Source: Spongiactinospora sp. TRM90649 (GTDB taxonomy: Bacteria; Actinomycetota; Actinomycetes; Streptosporangiales; Streptosporangiaceae). Taken from it: a DNA stretch of 64,000 nucleotides. The stretch spans positions 62,001 to 126,000 of the forward strand of contig NZ_JARLTC010000027.1 of assembly GCF_029382225.1 (NCBI RefSeq), given 5' to 3'. The notes beneath the pieces are model-generated. The model saw only the letters and a program-made list of their open reading frames with translations, made no database searches and had not been told where the DNA came from. Positions 55,601 through 61,748 of the stretch are shown one piece after another. The translations under genes were made by a program, and so were the position numbers. Numbering within the stretch: the stretch's first letter is position 1; each line of letters starts with the position of its first letter.

Positions 55601-57628
55601 GAGAACTACACCTACTCGGGGCTGGACAACGACATCGTCTCGGTCACCGACTCAGCCGGTGCCGTACAGGCCAGATACGGCCGTGACCCATCCGGAAACC
55701 TGCTGGGCCTCCAGGAGGGCACCGATCCCGCGGTCGGCGTCATGACCGATCAGCACGACGATGTGGTGGCCACCTTCTCGGGCACCACGCTGGTGGACTC
55801 GGCCGCCTACGATCCCTTCGGCGAGGTCACCGCGCAAAGCGGCACCCGAAGGCGGCTGGGCTACCAGAGCGAGTACACCGACCCGGCCACCGGCAAGGTC
55901 AACATGCTCGCCCGCTGGTACGTCCCGGGCACCGGCGGATTCGCCTCCCGTGATGACGTCACGCTGGATCCGTACCCGTCGATCAACAACAACCGGTACA
56001 CGTACGCCATGGGCGACCCGCTCGCTTACACCGACCCTTCGGGCAACTGCCCGTTCTGCATCCCGCTGCTGATCCACGCGGCCCGGATCGCCGCCCAGAT
56101 CATCGCCCGCCGGATCGCCCAGCGACTGGCCGCCGAGGCCGCCAAACGCGCGGCGGCGGCTCTGGCCAGGCGAGCCGCGCAAGAGGCGGCGAAGAAGGCC
56201 GCCCAGCAGGCCGCGAAGAAGGCGGCGCAGGAAGCCGCGAAGAAGGCAGCCGGAAAGGCTGCCAAGCAAGCGGCGAAAAACCAGGCGAAGAAGTTCGTCA
56301 AGAGCAAGGTGAAGCAGCAGGCAAAGAGACAGATCAAGGCCAAGGTCAAGGAGAAGATAAAGCAGAAGATCAAGAGCAAGGTCAAGCAGCAGGCCAAGAA
56401 GAAAGTCCAGCAGAAAGTCAAGGAAAAGGCCAAACAGAAGGCGAAGCAGAAGGTCAAGCAGAAGGCGAAAAGCCGGAAGACCAAGAGTAAATCGAAATCT
56501 CAGTCGAAATCGAAGTCCAAGTCGACGAAGTCGAAGTCCAGCAAGAGCAAGAAGAGTAAGTCGTTCGACAAGAACGAGATGATCCTCGACGGCTTCGAGC
56601 ACATGGTCGGCGAGGTGTCCGGCGGGCCGACCGGCGTGGAACCCATCGACATCGACCTAGACCTCGGCTGCGTCAGCCTCCGCGGCTGCGCCAAGGACCT
56701 GATCGAGAACGTGGTGGAGAACACCACTGACCAGGTCGTGAACGAACTCATCGACCAGGTCGCTCCGGACCTTCCGCCGATCGACACCCCCGGCGACGGA
56801 AACCAGAGCTGCCGCCTACGCCCCAACAGCTTCGTGGCCGGCACACCGGTACTCATGGCCGACGGCACCACCAAGCCCATCGAGGACGTAAAGCCCGGCG
56901 ACTTGGTCTGGGCCACGGACCCCGAGGCCGGCTACAGCGGCCCCCGCCCGGTCACCACCGCCATCACCGGCGACGGCACGAAGAACCTGGTCGAGATCAC
57001 CGTCGACATCGACGGCCCCCGCGGCGACGCCACCGACACCATCACGGCCACCGACGAGCACCCCTTCTGGGTCCCGGCCCTCGACGAATGGGTCAACGCC
57101 ACCCGCCTCCAGCCCGGCACCTGGCTCCAAACCTCCGCCGGCACCTTCGTCCAGATCGCCGCCGTAGACCGCCGCACGACCACCCAACGCGTCCACAACC
57201 TGACCGTCGACGACCTCCACACCTACTATGTGGTGGCCAGCGGTCAGGCCGTACTCGTACACAACGATGGCCCTCCCTACACGGACGAGGAATGCTGGGC
57301 GATCGCCGACAGAGTGAGAAACGAAACCCGCGAGAGCATGTCGAACACACAACGTAGAAAACATGTCATGATTATTGGCGCGGTAGACTGCGTTACAGGC
57401 TCCGTTGCCGTTGGCAAGAAGCGATCAGAGAAAGGGGGCTCAACGCACTGCGCCGAAGACCTCGTACGCGATGAGTTGGTCGGCCGGGGATCGCGTGCGG
57501 AGAATATCCGCTATGGACACCCGGCCCACCCAGACTCAATGAACGAGGCGGAATTCTGCGCCAGGTGCCAAAGTCGCATCGATCCGTCGCAAGTGCCACC
57601 GGACCGGCGTTGGACAAAATCTCGGTAA
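49691..57628 (+). CDS. Giant exported RHS/YD-repeat polymorphic toxin with LamG, HINT and deaminase-like C-terminus
   Basis: 2645 residues, GTG start. A signal peptide (RRLTLVVIVSALPGLLQTPA) ends near APA-AV. Residues ~260-455 and ~720-2060 are RHS/YD repeats (RYEYDALGRETSRTEIS; EWDAAGNRTKAG). A LamG/concanavalin-like domain is inserted at ~457-710 (GYWRLNEP to YDRPLTQVEVTAHH). The RHS core ends with YDPFGEVTAQSGTRRRLGYQ and LARWYVPGTGGFASRD. A Lys/Ala-rich helix fills ~2124-2294. A HINT domain runs from NSFVAGTPVLMADGTTKPIE (2379) to VLVHN (2525). The last ~120 residues have CAE (Cys2587, Glu2589) and CARC (Cys2623, Cys2626), a zinc deaminase signature. The toxin end is lower in GC. It is probably exported, self-cleaved and delivered to neighbouring cells. 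Confidence 0.92.
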   Translation: MRPFRLRFSSEIWLRRLTLVVIVSALPGLLQTPAAPAAVTRASAQVTTPEQQRGEHRHLVPPAERSAAMAAGGSAPVKKPPRPKNALPLDNRPPSTFSLTPRMPRQKPSKMSGAIRADQRDARAAMAIPELIDAYPTTNGYVGSLTPVIKAYGRAHLSTQPLEYSFILWEGPGYEPEEEEVWAESGWLPAGVNSWQVPAGTLKWGKPYAWSVQMRLGGNTVSSDVHYFLTGIRQPEVTAQLSAAEAGDREFHELAGNYTTAFTDASVSTVGPPLSMVRSYNSLDPRTGGIFGAGWSTRYDMRVLPETFTGGMAALRVTYPEGRQLRFAARGDGTFEPPPGVHTTLAEVAGGGWRLMDKSSTSYAFDSTGALTEMTDSRGREQNLLYGTDGKLQTVTATGGRSLHFTWSGAHVASVSTDAVGGSPLTWTYTYTGDQLAKVCAPGPAPNCTNYTYGTASRYSSTVRNSDPVGYWRLNEPVNPPGWNPPSYCSSTPQLPECIPPATRFAADSGWGKQNATLESMTLGQPGALAGSTNTAATTTGTMHLPKNVLARAGNQASVEMWFKAANPGTLLATGVESTTIDGGEWPAIYIGDDGKLRAQYREKFSGGNVVKTPTTSAQSVDDGQWHHLVLAVSGGQQTLYLDGQTVGTLTGLNFKDWWEIASIGSYPPMNGWPSPPQDEFEATIDEVAVYDRPLTQVEVTAHHAARAQASGKLTKITLPSGRVWSEIAYNTATDRVTTNTDRHGGRWSLGAPAYDATQGISTVTVTDPHNGALKYEYDAMRGHRLIAEIDQRGESTEYGYDTGGHLSEIIDRNGKSVEQAHDRRGNMLSRTTCRTATTCKAEYYAYHYNETDPFDPRNDQMTASRDERSASATDNTYATKWELDTHGDVVKETTPATTDFPAGRSTAYTFTDGGESAVGGGTTPAGLLKSEKDPGGNQTSYRYNAAGDVAEVTDESDLVIRYEYDALGRETSRTEISSANPGGVTTSLTYDDAGRVATHTGTAAENEITQVTHTPQTRYVYNADGLTLTETVADMTGGDPERRIAYAYDAYGRVESVTGPEGGVVRYTWDQTGAQTSMTDELGNVIHNAYTVRGELSSRTLKNWTGNPVDPHAPQDLILESRLYDAEGRLESRVDSIGRKLAYGYFDDDSVAAIVAKDAKLNGSTTPQDVVLEKNTYDFAGNLTEQENGGGKQRTTYVYDAADRLTSTTFDPGGVARRTTYAYDANDNVIREAETGAGTTRTEVSEFEYNSDGARIKETVENGATDLVTTWTVDDRGLVTETVDPRGNLSGADRAAFTTTYRYDASERLVEVREPEVKVEKSGSAAVDARPTITLGYDSAGRRTHSRDAEGRISTTAYDRLGRVTRSSAPPYTPPGGTSITPSAQYAYDAAGRVTRYTDERGSAWTTQYDALGNRVRVVEPGSAGQTGGQWTYEYDTVGELLAAVDPTGARSESTYDDLGRQITATLIERQPTPRAIVSQIEYNTAGYKTKERSPGNRVIGYTVNAAGETEKVTDPLGDETIYRYDLAGRTVKITDPLGNAQEMVYDLAGRETAVRDLNDSGAVQRTIGYEYDAHDNMIAEISGEGSITRYTYDASDSVVELVEPVSGTESITTTYGYDATGALTRVTDGRGNSTWTTYNSLGMVESVIEPATTAHPQAADRTWTSVYDAAGNLTAALQPGGVRVDRQYDHLGRVVRETGAGAQVTTPERTYGYDLAGRETAVGDYTLAYNDRGLLTTVSKGADQVAAFGYDDLGNVTQRTDTAGQATFGWDMDDRLQSAAEPVTGRQLTYAYDAADRLTSLTSADPATTQNFGYDALDRLTSHTLKKTGNAELAKVNYSWDRDDQLVSKVTSGTAGAGTNAYTYDKSGRLTSWSAPGGATTSYEWDAAGNRTKAGAATFSYDERNRLLSGDGTNYTYTPRGTLATETASGTTRSLTFDAFDRLVADGDATYGYDAMGRLTSRIQGGATENYTYSGLDNDIVSVTDSAGAVQARYGRDPSGNLLGLQEGTDPAVGVMTDQHDDVVATFSGTTLVDSAAYDPFGEVTAQSGTRRRLGYQSEYTDPATGKVNMLARWYVPGTGGFASRDDVTLDPYPSINNNRYTYAMGDPLAYTDPSGNCPFCIPLLIHAARIAAQIIARRIAQRLAAEAAKRAAAALARRAAQEAAKKAAQQAAKKAAQEAAKKAAGKAAKQAAKNQAKKFVKSKVKQQAKRQIKAKVKEKIKQKIKSKVKQQAKKKVQQKVKEKAKQKAKQKVKQKAKSRKTKSKSKSQSKSKSKSTKSKSSKSKKSKSFDKNEMILDGFEHMVGEVSGGPTGVEPIDIDLDLGCVSLRGCAKDLIENVVENTTDQVVNELIDQVAPDLPPIDTPGDGNQSCRLRPNSFVAGTPVLMADGTTKPIEDVKPGDLVWATDPEAGYSGPRPVTTAITGDGTKNLVEITVDIDGPRGDATDTITATDEHPFWVPALDEWVNATRLQPGTWLQTSAGTFVQIAAVDRRTTTQRVHNLTVDDLHTYYVVASGQAVLVHNDGPPYTDEECWAIADRVRNETRESMSNTQRRKHVMIIGAVDCVTGSVAVGKKRSEKGGSTHCAEDLVRDELVGRGSRAENIRYGHPAHPDSMNEAEFCARCQSRIDPSQVPPDRRWTKSR
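56060..56570 (+). repeat. Ala/Lys-rich helical repeat region in the RHS protein
   Basis: About 170 codons of near-perfect low complexity. First AAKKAA-type heptads (QEAAKKAAQQAAKKAAQEAA), then KVKQQAKRQIKAKVKEKIKQ-type repeats, then a Ser/Lys tail (SKSKSQSKSKSKSTKSKSSK). It should form a long basic helix or coiled coil between RHS core and HINT. The basic charge would suit nucleic-acid or membrane binding. The reading frame is open and continuous, so this is not an artefact of another frame. Confidence 0.75.
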
Positions 57629-57647
57629 ATACAGGCAGGTGTTGATA

Positions 57648-58229
57648 GTGTGGGACTGGAGAGAACTCGAAACGATGTCCGGCGAGGCATCCGGCATTCC
57701 ATCGGTTCTACAGCAGCTCCTACACGGCACCGCTGAACAACGGGCGAAGGCGTTTCGCTCCCTGTACGGAAAAGTGGCAAACCAAGGAGATCTCTATACT
57801 TCGGCGGCCGGAGTAACGGACACAATTCTCAATGATTTGCGGCTGGGAAGATACATTCCCGAGTTCGGCTGGCTGATGCTCCATGAGATATTTCGCAGCT
57901 TCGGTCGCGACAAATATCTTATGATAGATGGTCACCCCATCGAGATAGACGCCTATTGCCGCGAACGAATACTGGAAACCCTTCCAGTCATTGATGAGGT
58001 GGCCACAAATCTTTCAGGCAAAGATTTTGAATATGCAGCCTTCCTCCTAGGCGATATTGGCGAATACAGCAATCAGGCGATCGCGATACTGGAGCGCGAA
58101 GTTTCGAGATCGTCCGGCGAGCGACTCCAGTCGGCGCGCGATCAGTTAGAGGTCGCGACAGAACTGGCCCGCGAGCGAGAGCTCAACGGTGGGAACACTC
58201 AGGCGACAGGTACCGACGAGTCTGAATGA
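57648..58229 (+). CDS. Candidate immunity protein for the RHS toxin
   Basis: 193 residues. It starts 19 bp after the toxin stop. WRELETMSGEASGIPSVLQQ and RAKAFRSLYGKVANQGDLYT, then TILNDLRLGRYIPEFGWLML and IGEYSNQAIAILEREVSR, suggest an all-helical HEAT-like protein, a fold used by many immunity proteins. The tail is acidic. GC is clearly lower than in the neighbours, as for the toxin tail, pointing to joint horizontal acquisition. GTG 57648 follows AGGTG; GTG 57639 and ATG 57675 are alternatives. No signal, so it should protect in the cytosol. The immunity role is inferred from position. Confidence 0.7.
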   Translation: MWDWRELETMSGEASGIPSVLQQLLHGTAEQRAKAFRSLYGKVANQGDLYTSAAGVTDTILNDLRLGRYIPEFGWLMLHEIFRSFGRDKYLMIDGHPIEIDAYCRERILETLPVIDEVATNLSGKDFEYAAFLLGDIGEYSNQAIAILEREVSRSSGERLQSARDQLEVATELARERELNGGNTQATGTDESE

Positions 58230-58913
58230 GTGTTCAGGGGGGAGCAATATCGATGCGCGGGCAGCCACGACAGTGACCCTTTTCACCGTGACGCCACAGG
58301 TCACAGGCTCGCTACAGATCAGCGTTCCCTATCCGGGACACAGATACCCCCGACAGAAGGGTTGTCGACCAAGATCAACTAGTAGAGCAGGGGTTTGAGT
58401 GCTATTCAATCGTGCCTCACTGCGGGTGTCATCCCAGACGCTTAACCGCCCGGTCGGCGTCCCGCGTCCTGCGCCGATGCCGCCGCGCGATCCGATCCAC
58501 TCCTACGACCGCTCCGCATGCCAGCACGCTGAACCGGCTGGCCACAGTGGTACATAGGTATGCCACGCTTACGCCTCCACTTGGTGAAGAATATGCCGAT
58601 ATCAGCCATTGATCGGAGTTTTGATAATCCCAGTCCGCCGAGCCAGCGGGAAGGTAAGGATTTTGGGGAAGGGGTGGCGAGTGCGGGGGAAGGGGTTACG
58701 CTTTGCTGGACTCCGCTGGGCGGTGGGTGATCAGAGTTCGGCCTTTTCGTGGCGACTGGTCGGCCCCGGAGTGATGCCGTTACATACCAGGCCATCTGGG
58801 CGAGGAGGTGCCGGCTCGTGCAAGGGGTACTGCAATCGGGGGCGATCCTCTGGTTCGTGGTGCCGGAAAGGAAATGTCGGATATAGCGACTGCACTGGAT
58901 GGGACTGAGCATA
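58230..58913. other. 684-bp gap without convincing gene
   Basis: Several frames on both strands are open for 60-150 codons here, but none has a good start, consistent codon bias or a recognised motif. GC is lower than the window average. It is probably remnant DNA from turnover behind the toxin/immunity pair. Just before 58914 GGAAAGGAAATG may start an out-of-frame leader ORF. Confidence 0.5.
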
Positions 58914-59123
58914 ATGATGTGGTTCAGGTCATGCTTCTACCCTGGCAACCCCGACGCCAGCGGTGTGCAGGTCTCCGAGATAGAAGTGCCGTACAACGCG
59001 ACCCACGACCGTATGATCGTGCTGCGCCACTCGGACAACCCCAGCGGTCCCATGCTCTTCTTCACATCAGCGGAATGGCACGCCTTCGTGGACGGTATCC
59101 GGACCGAGGAGCTCTACCGCTAA
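58914..59123 (+). CDS. DUF397-family small protein
   Basis: About 69 residues. MWFRSCFYPGNPDASGVQVS, then RMIVLRHSDNPSGPMLFFTS and EWHAFVDGIRTEEL, match the DUF397 pattern (W.KSS.S...GG.CVEVA, then V.RDS...GP.L.F...EW..F). The CVEV Cys is Val, so the copy is diverged. No XRE partner is adjacent. Two tandem ATGs (58914, 58917). Confidence 0.7.
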   Translation: MMWFRSCFYPGNPDASGVQVSEIEVPYNATHDRMIVLRHSDNPSGPMLFFTSAEWHAFVDGIRTEELYR

Positions 59124-59142
59124 CGGTTCGCCGGACGAGGCA

Positions 59143-59625
59143 CTAGCCGGATTCGGCTGCCCCCTCTTGCCTTGTTCCGCCCGTCGGCCAGGCGAGGAGG
59201 TCGAACCAGACGCATTTGCCCGTCGGGGTGAGCGTCCAGCCCCAGTTGTGGGCGAGGTTGTGAACGATGGTGAGGCCCCGGCCGGATTCGGCGGCCAGGT
59301 CGGCCGAGGCGGTCACGCGAGGGATCTCCGTGGAGGGGTCGTGCACTTCCACGATGAGCAGCTCGGCCTCGCGGGCCAGGGTGATGCGGACGGGCCCCGC
59401 CATCGGAACATGGGTGAACGCGTTGGTCGCCAGTTCGGAGACGAGCAGAGCGGCGACGTCTGGGATGTCGTCGGCGACGGCCCAGTCAGTGGCCGTGTCA
59501 TAGGCGAACCGGCGGACGGACGCGACGCAGGCGGGGTCGCGCGGTATCCATTTCTCAGCGAGGACGCCGGTGGCGACGGTACGGCTGGCGGCCAGGGCCA
59601 CGCGAACGCTGGGGGCCAATGTCAT
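59143..59625 (-). CDS. RsbW-like anti-sigma/ATP-binding protein
   Basis: 160 residues. A GHKL ATPase fold: SELATNAFTH (N-box), VEVHDPSTEIPRV (G1), ESGRGLTIVHNLAHNWGW (G2). It resembles RsbW/SpoIIAB-type Ser kinases common next to XRE/DUF397 genes in actinomycetes. AGGAGAAG precedes the ATG. Divergent from the XRE gene. Probably regulates an alternative sigma factor or the paired XRE regulator. Confidence 0.85.
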   Translation of the reverse strand: MTLAPSVRVALAASRTVATGVLAEKWIPRDPACVASVRRFAYDTATDWAVADDIPDVAALLVSELATNAFTHVPMAGPVRITLAREAELLIVEVHDPSTEIPRVTASADLAAESGRGLTIVHNLAHNWGWTLTPTGKCVWFDLLAWPTGGTRQEGAAESG

Positions 59626-59753
59626 CGCGTGTCTTCTCCTTTCGAATTCCTGCGCTCATCCTGGCGTGCGACGGTTACGCTGCGTACAGATTCGGCTACC
59701 AAGCGGCTTTGCTGAAGATCGCGCGTGTTTCCTTGAACCCCGGCGAGGCGGAC

Positions 59754-60536
59754 ATGACGGTGGAGCAGTACACACCTCAGGCGATTTGGGGCAGAGAGCT
59801 GCGCCACTACCGCCTGGCGGCCGGGCTCACCCAGGCGCAGCTCGCCAAGCTGATTCATTTCAGCGAGTCGCTGATCAGCGGCATCGAGACCGGTCAGCTA
59901 CCGGCGGGCCGGGATTTCGCCGAGCAGTGTGACCGGGTACTGAACACGGGCGGCGCGCTGGCGCGCCTTCTCGACTGGCGTCGCGGCCAGCTCATTCCGC
60001 CGTGGTTCGGCAAGTGGCGCGACAAGGAGCAGGCGGCGCTGACGATTCGGTCATACGAGCCGCTGGTCGTGCCAGGGTTGTTGCAGACCGAGGCTTACGC
60101 GCGCGCCCTGCTGGAGGAGCCCGACGCCACGATCGGTGTGCGAATGGAGCGACAGGCGCTCCTCACCCGGGAGAGCCCGCCGCCCCCGATCCTGCGGTGT
60201 GTGATCGACGAGGCGATACTCCATCGCCCGTGCGGCGACCCGGCCATCATGCGTGAGCAGCTTCTTCACCTGGCTGGGTGCACTGGACCACGGCTGAGCG
60301 TGCAGGTGCTTCCGCATGGAATGCACGTCGGGCTGCTCGGTGGATTCGCGCTCGCGACTCTGAGCGATGGAAGCGACATACTGTACTTGGAGACGGCCAT
60401 ACGCGGCCTGACCACGAGCGATCCGGAGGACGTCGTGGAGGCGGTCGAATGCTTCGAGGCACTACGGACGGAAGCTCTGCCGCTGAATATGTCCATTGAT
60501 CTCATCAAGAGGACGGCAGAGGAAAGATGGACGTAA
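59754..60536 (+). CDS. XRE-family regulator with DUF5753 domain
   Basis: 260 residues. HTH: LTQAQLAKLIHFSESLISGI (~24-43). DUF5753 follows: YEPLVVPGLLQTEAYARALL, RQALLTRESPPPPILRCVID, GFALATLSDGSDILYLETAI. The pattern is the BldB-type partner system in streptomycete relatives. Its end overlaps the DUF397 start by 10 bp. GGCGAGG before ATG 59754. Confidence 0.9.
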   Translation: MTVEQYTPQAIWGRELRHYRLAAGLTQAQLAKLIHFSESLISGIETGQLPAGRDFAEQCDRVLNTGGALARLLDWRRGQLIPPWFGKWRDKEQAALTIRSYEPLVVPGLLQTEAYARALLEEPDATIGVRMERQALLTRESPPPPILRCVIDEAILHRPCGDPAIMREQLLHLAGCTGPRLSVQVLPHGMHVGLLGGFALATLSDGSDILYLETAIRGLTTSDPEDVVEAVECFEALRTEALPLNMSIDLIKRTAEERWT

Positions 60537-60718
60537 GCAACGCCCAGTGGGTCAAGTCAAGCTACTCGGGCAGCAACGGCGGCAACTGTGTGGAGGTCAC
60601 CGCCGCAACAGGGGTGATCGCGGTGCGCGACTCCAAGGACCCCGACGGGCCAAAGCTCCTCTTCACCCCCGCCGAATGGAACACCTTCCTCCACAACCTC
60701 AAAAGCGGCGGGCGATGA
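60527..60718 (+). CDS. DUF397 protein, first copy
   Basis: 63 residues. WVKSSYSGSNGGNCVEVTAA, then VIAVRDSKDPDGPKLLFTPA and EWNTFLHNLKSGGR. This is the standard small partner of XRE/DUF5753 regulators. The ATG overlaps the XRE stop region (10 bp), so translation is coupled. A near-identical copy follows. Confidence 0.9.
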   Translation: MDVSNAQWVKSSYSGSNGGNCVEVTAATGVIAVRDSKDPDGPKLLFTPAEWNTFLHNLKSGGR

Positions 60719-60759
60719 TCCACACACCGTCAGCATGCCCGCAGCGGGCAGCCAGCCGT

Positions 60760-60834
60760 CAGCGGTTCGAGGCGCGGTCGCTTTCCATGTCGGTTGACCT
60801 CATCACGAGAACGGCAGAGGAAAAATGGACCTGA
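60760..60834 (+). pseudogene. Duplicated 3' end of the XRE gene
   Basis: QRFEARSLSMSVDLITRTAE, then EKWT and a stop, repeats the end of the XRE protein (LPLNMSIDLIKRTAEERWT). It is cut off from any HTH domain. It shows that the duplication unit included the XRE tail plus the DUF397 gene; the DUF397 starts are 298 bp apart. Confidence 0.8.
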
Positions 60835-61016
60835 GCGGTGCCACCTGGGTCAAGTCAAGCTTCTCTGGCGACAACGGCGGCAACTGTGTGGAGGTCGCCA
60901 CCACAACAGGGGTGATCGCGGTACGCGACTCCAAAGACCCCGACGGGCCCAAGCTCCTCTTCACCTCCGCCGAATGGAACACCTTCCTTCACAGCCTCAA
61001 GAGCGGCGGCCGATGA
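60825..61016 (+). CDS. DUF397 protein, second copy
   Basis: 63 residues. WVKSSFSGDNGGNCVEVATT, then VIAVRDSKDPDGPKLLFTSA and EWNTFLHSLKSGGR. It differs from the first copy at about ten positions, mostly in the N-terminal half. It overlaps the duplicated XRE 3' fragment exactly as the first copy overlaps the full XRE gene, and overlaps the convergent membrane-protein gene by 20 bp. Confidence 0.88.
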   Translation: MDLSGATWVKSSFSGDNGGNCVEVATTTGVIAVRDSKDPDGPKLLFTSAEWNTFLHSLKSGGR

Positions 61017-61350
61017 TCCAAGCCGCTCCGATCGGGAAGGCCGAGCACACGAGCAGGATGGCCAGGCCGATCGGCCAGAGGCCCTGGTCGTCGGTTACCA
61101 CGCGCGCGGCGAAGAGGATGAAGAACGGGAGCACTGTCAGGACGCCGAGGAGTGCGCCGCCGCCGGTGGCGAAATAGGCCGCCAGGCCCGCTACGACCGT
61201 CAGGACGACGAAGGACGGGAAGAAGAAGGGCGAGTCGAACAGGTCGCGAGGGGCGTCCGCCGATACCTGGGGGGCGGTGGCGACGCAGGTGGCGACCGCC
61301 GCCGCGCCCGCGGCTAAGTTGACGATCATCCATATCCAGGGGCGGGACAT
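60997..61350 (-). CDS. Small four-helix membrane protein
   Basis: 117 residues. WMIVNLAAGAAAVATCVATA, then FFFPSFVVLTVVAGLAAYFA, LLGVLTVLPFFILFAARVVT and LAILLVCSAFPIGAAWIIGR are four hydrophobic helices. No family recognised. ATG 61350 is preceded by GGAGGTACC. It follows the VOC gene closely (29 bp). Confidence 0.72.
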   Translation of the reverse strand: MSRPWIWMIVNLAAGAAAVATCVATAPQVSADAPRDLFDSPFFFPSFVVLTVVAGLAAYFATGGGALLGVLTVLPFFILFAARVVTDDQGLWPIGLAILLVCSAFPIGAAWIIGRRS

Positions 61351-61379
61351 GAAGGTACCTCCGTGGTGTCGGTGAGGGC

Positions 61380-61748
61380 CTACTCCTGGAGAAGGCAGAA
61401 GGGGTGGCCGGCGGGGTCGGCGTAGACACGCCAAGGCTGCGTGCCGTCCAGGAGGACGGCGCCGCTGTCGAGGGCGATCTGTTCGGCCTCGGTGAGGTCG
61501 GGGACGGCGATGTCGAGGTGGAGTTGCTGGGGCCGGGTGGGGTCGCCCCACAGCGGCGCGCGGTGTTCGGGCACGCGCTGGAAGCAGAGCACGAACCCGC
61601 TGGGAGTGTGCAGCGTGGACCAGTCGTCGTTCAGGGCCCAGCGCCGGTCGGGGCGGTTGACCTCGCCGCCGAGGAGGCTGCGGTAGAACTCCGCGAGGCG
61701 CTGGACGTCGGGGCAGTCGAGGACGACGCACTGGATGGTGCCGGTCAC
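61380..61748 (-). CDS. VOC-family protein
   Basis: 122 residues. VVLDCPDVQRLAEFYRSLLG and RPQQLHLDIAVPDLTEAEQI are VOC modules; the end VYADPAGHPFCLLQE carries the common AGHPFCL segment. It is of the glyoxalase-like/bleomycin-resistance-like class; ligand unknown. The GTG overlaps the stop of the DUF2293 gene (GTGA), a coupled pair. Confidence 0.86.
   Translation of the reverse strand: MTGTIQCVVLDCPDVQRLAEFYRSLLGGEVNRPDRRWALNDDWSTLHTPSGFVLCFQRVPEHRAPLWGDPTRPQQLHLDIAVPDLTEAEQIALDSGAVLLDGTQPWRVYADPAGHPFCLLQE

Noticed and set aside
55652..56602. Leu-rich minus-strand frame looking like a membrane protein
   Set aside because: It is the antisense of the Lys/Ala helix (Lys codons read as Leu/Phe); no start signals.
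58442..58912. 156-codon minus-strand frame behind the immunity gene
   Set aside because: No start signal, poor codon bias, no motif; treated as non-coding.
58230..58913. Possible transposase remnant behind the toxin locus
   Set aside because: No DDE/HTH motif or terminal inverted repeats could be found.
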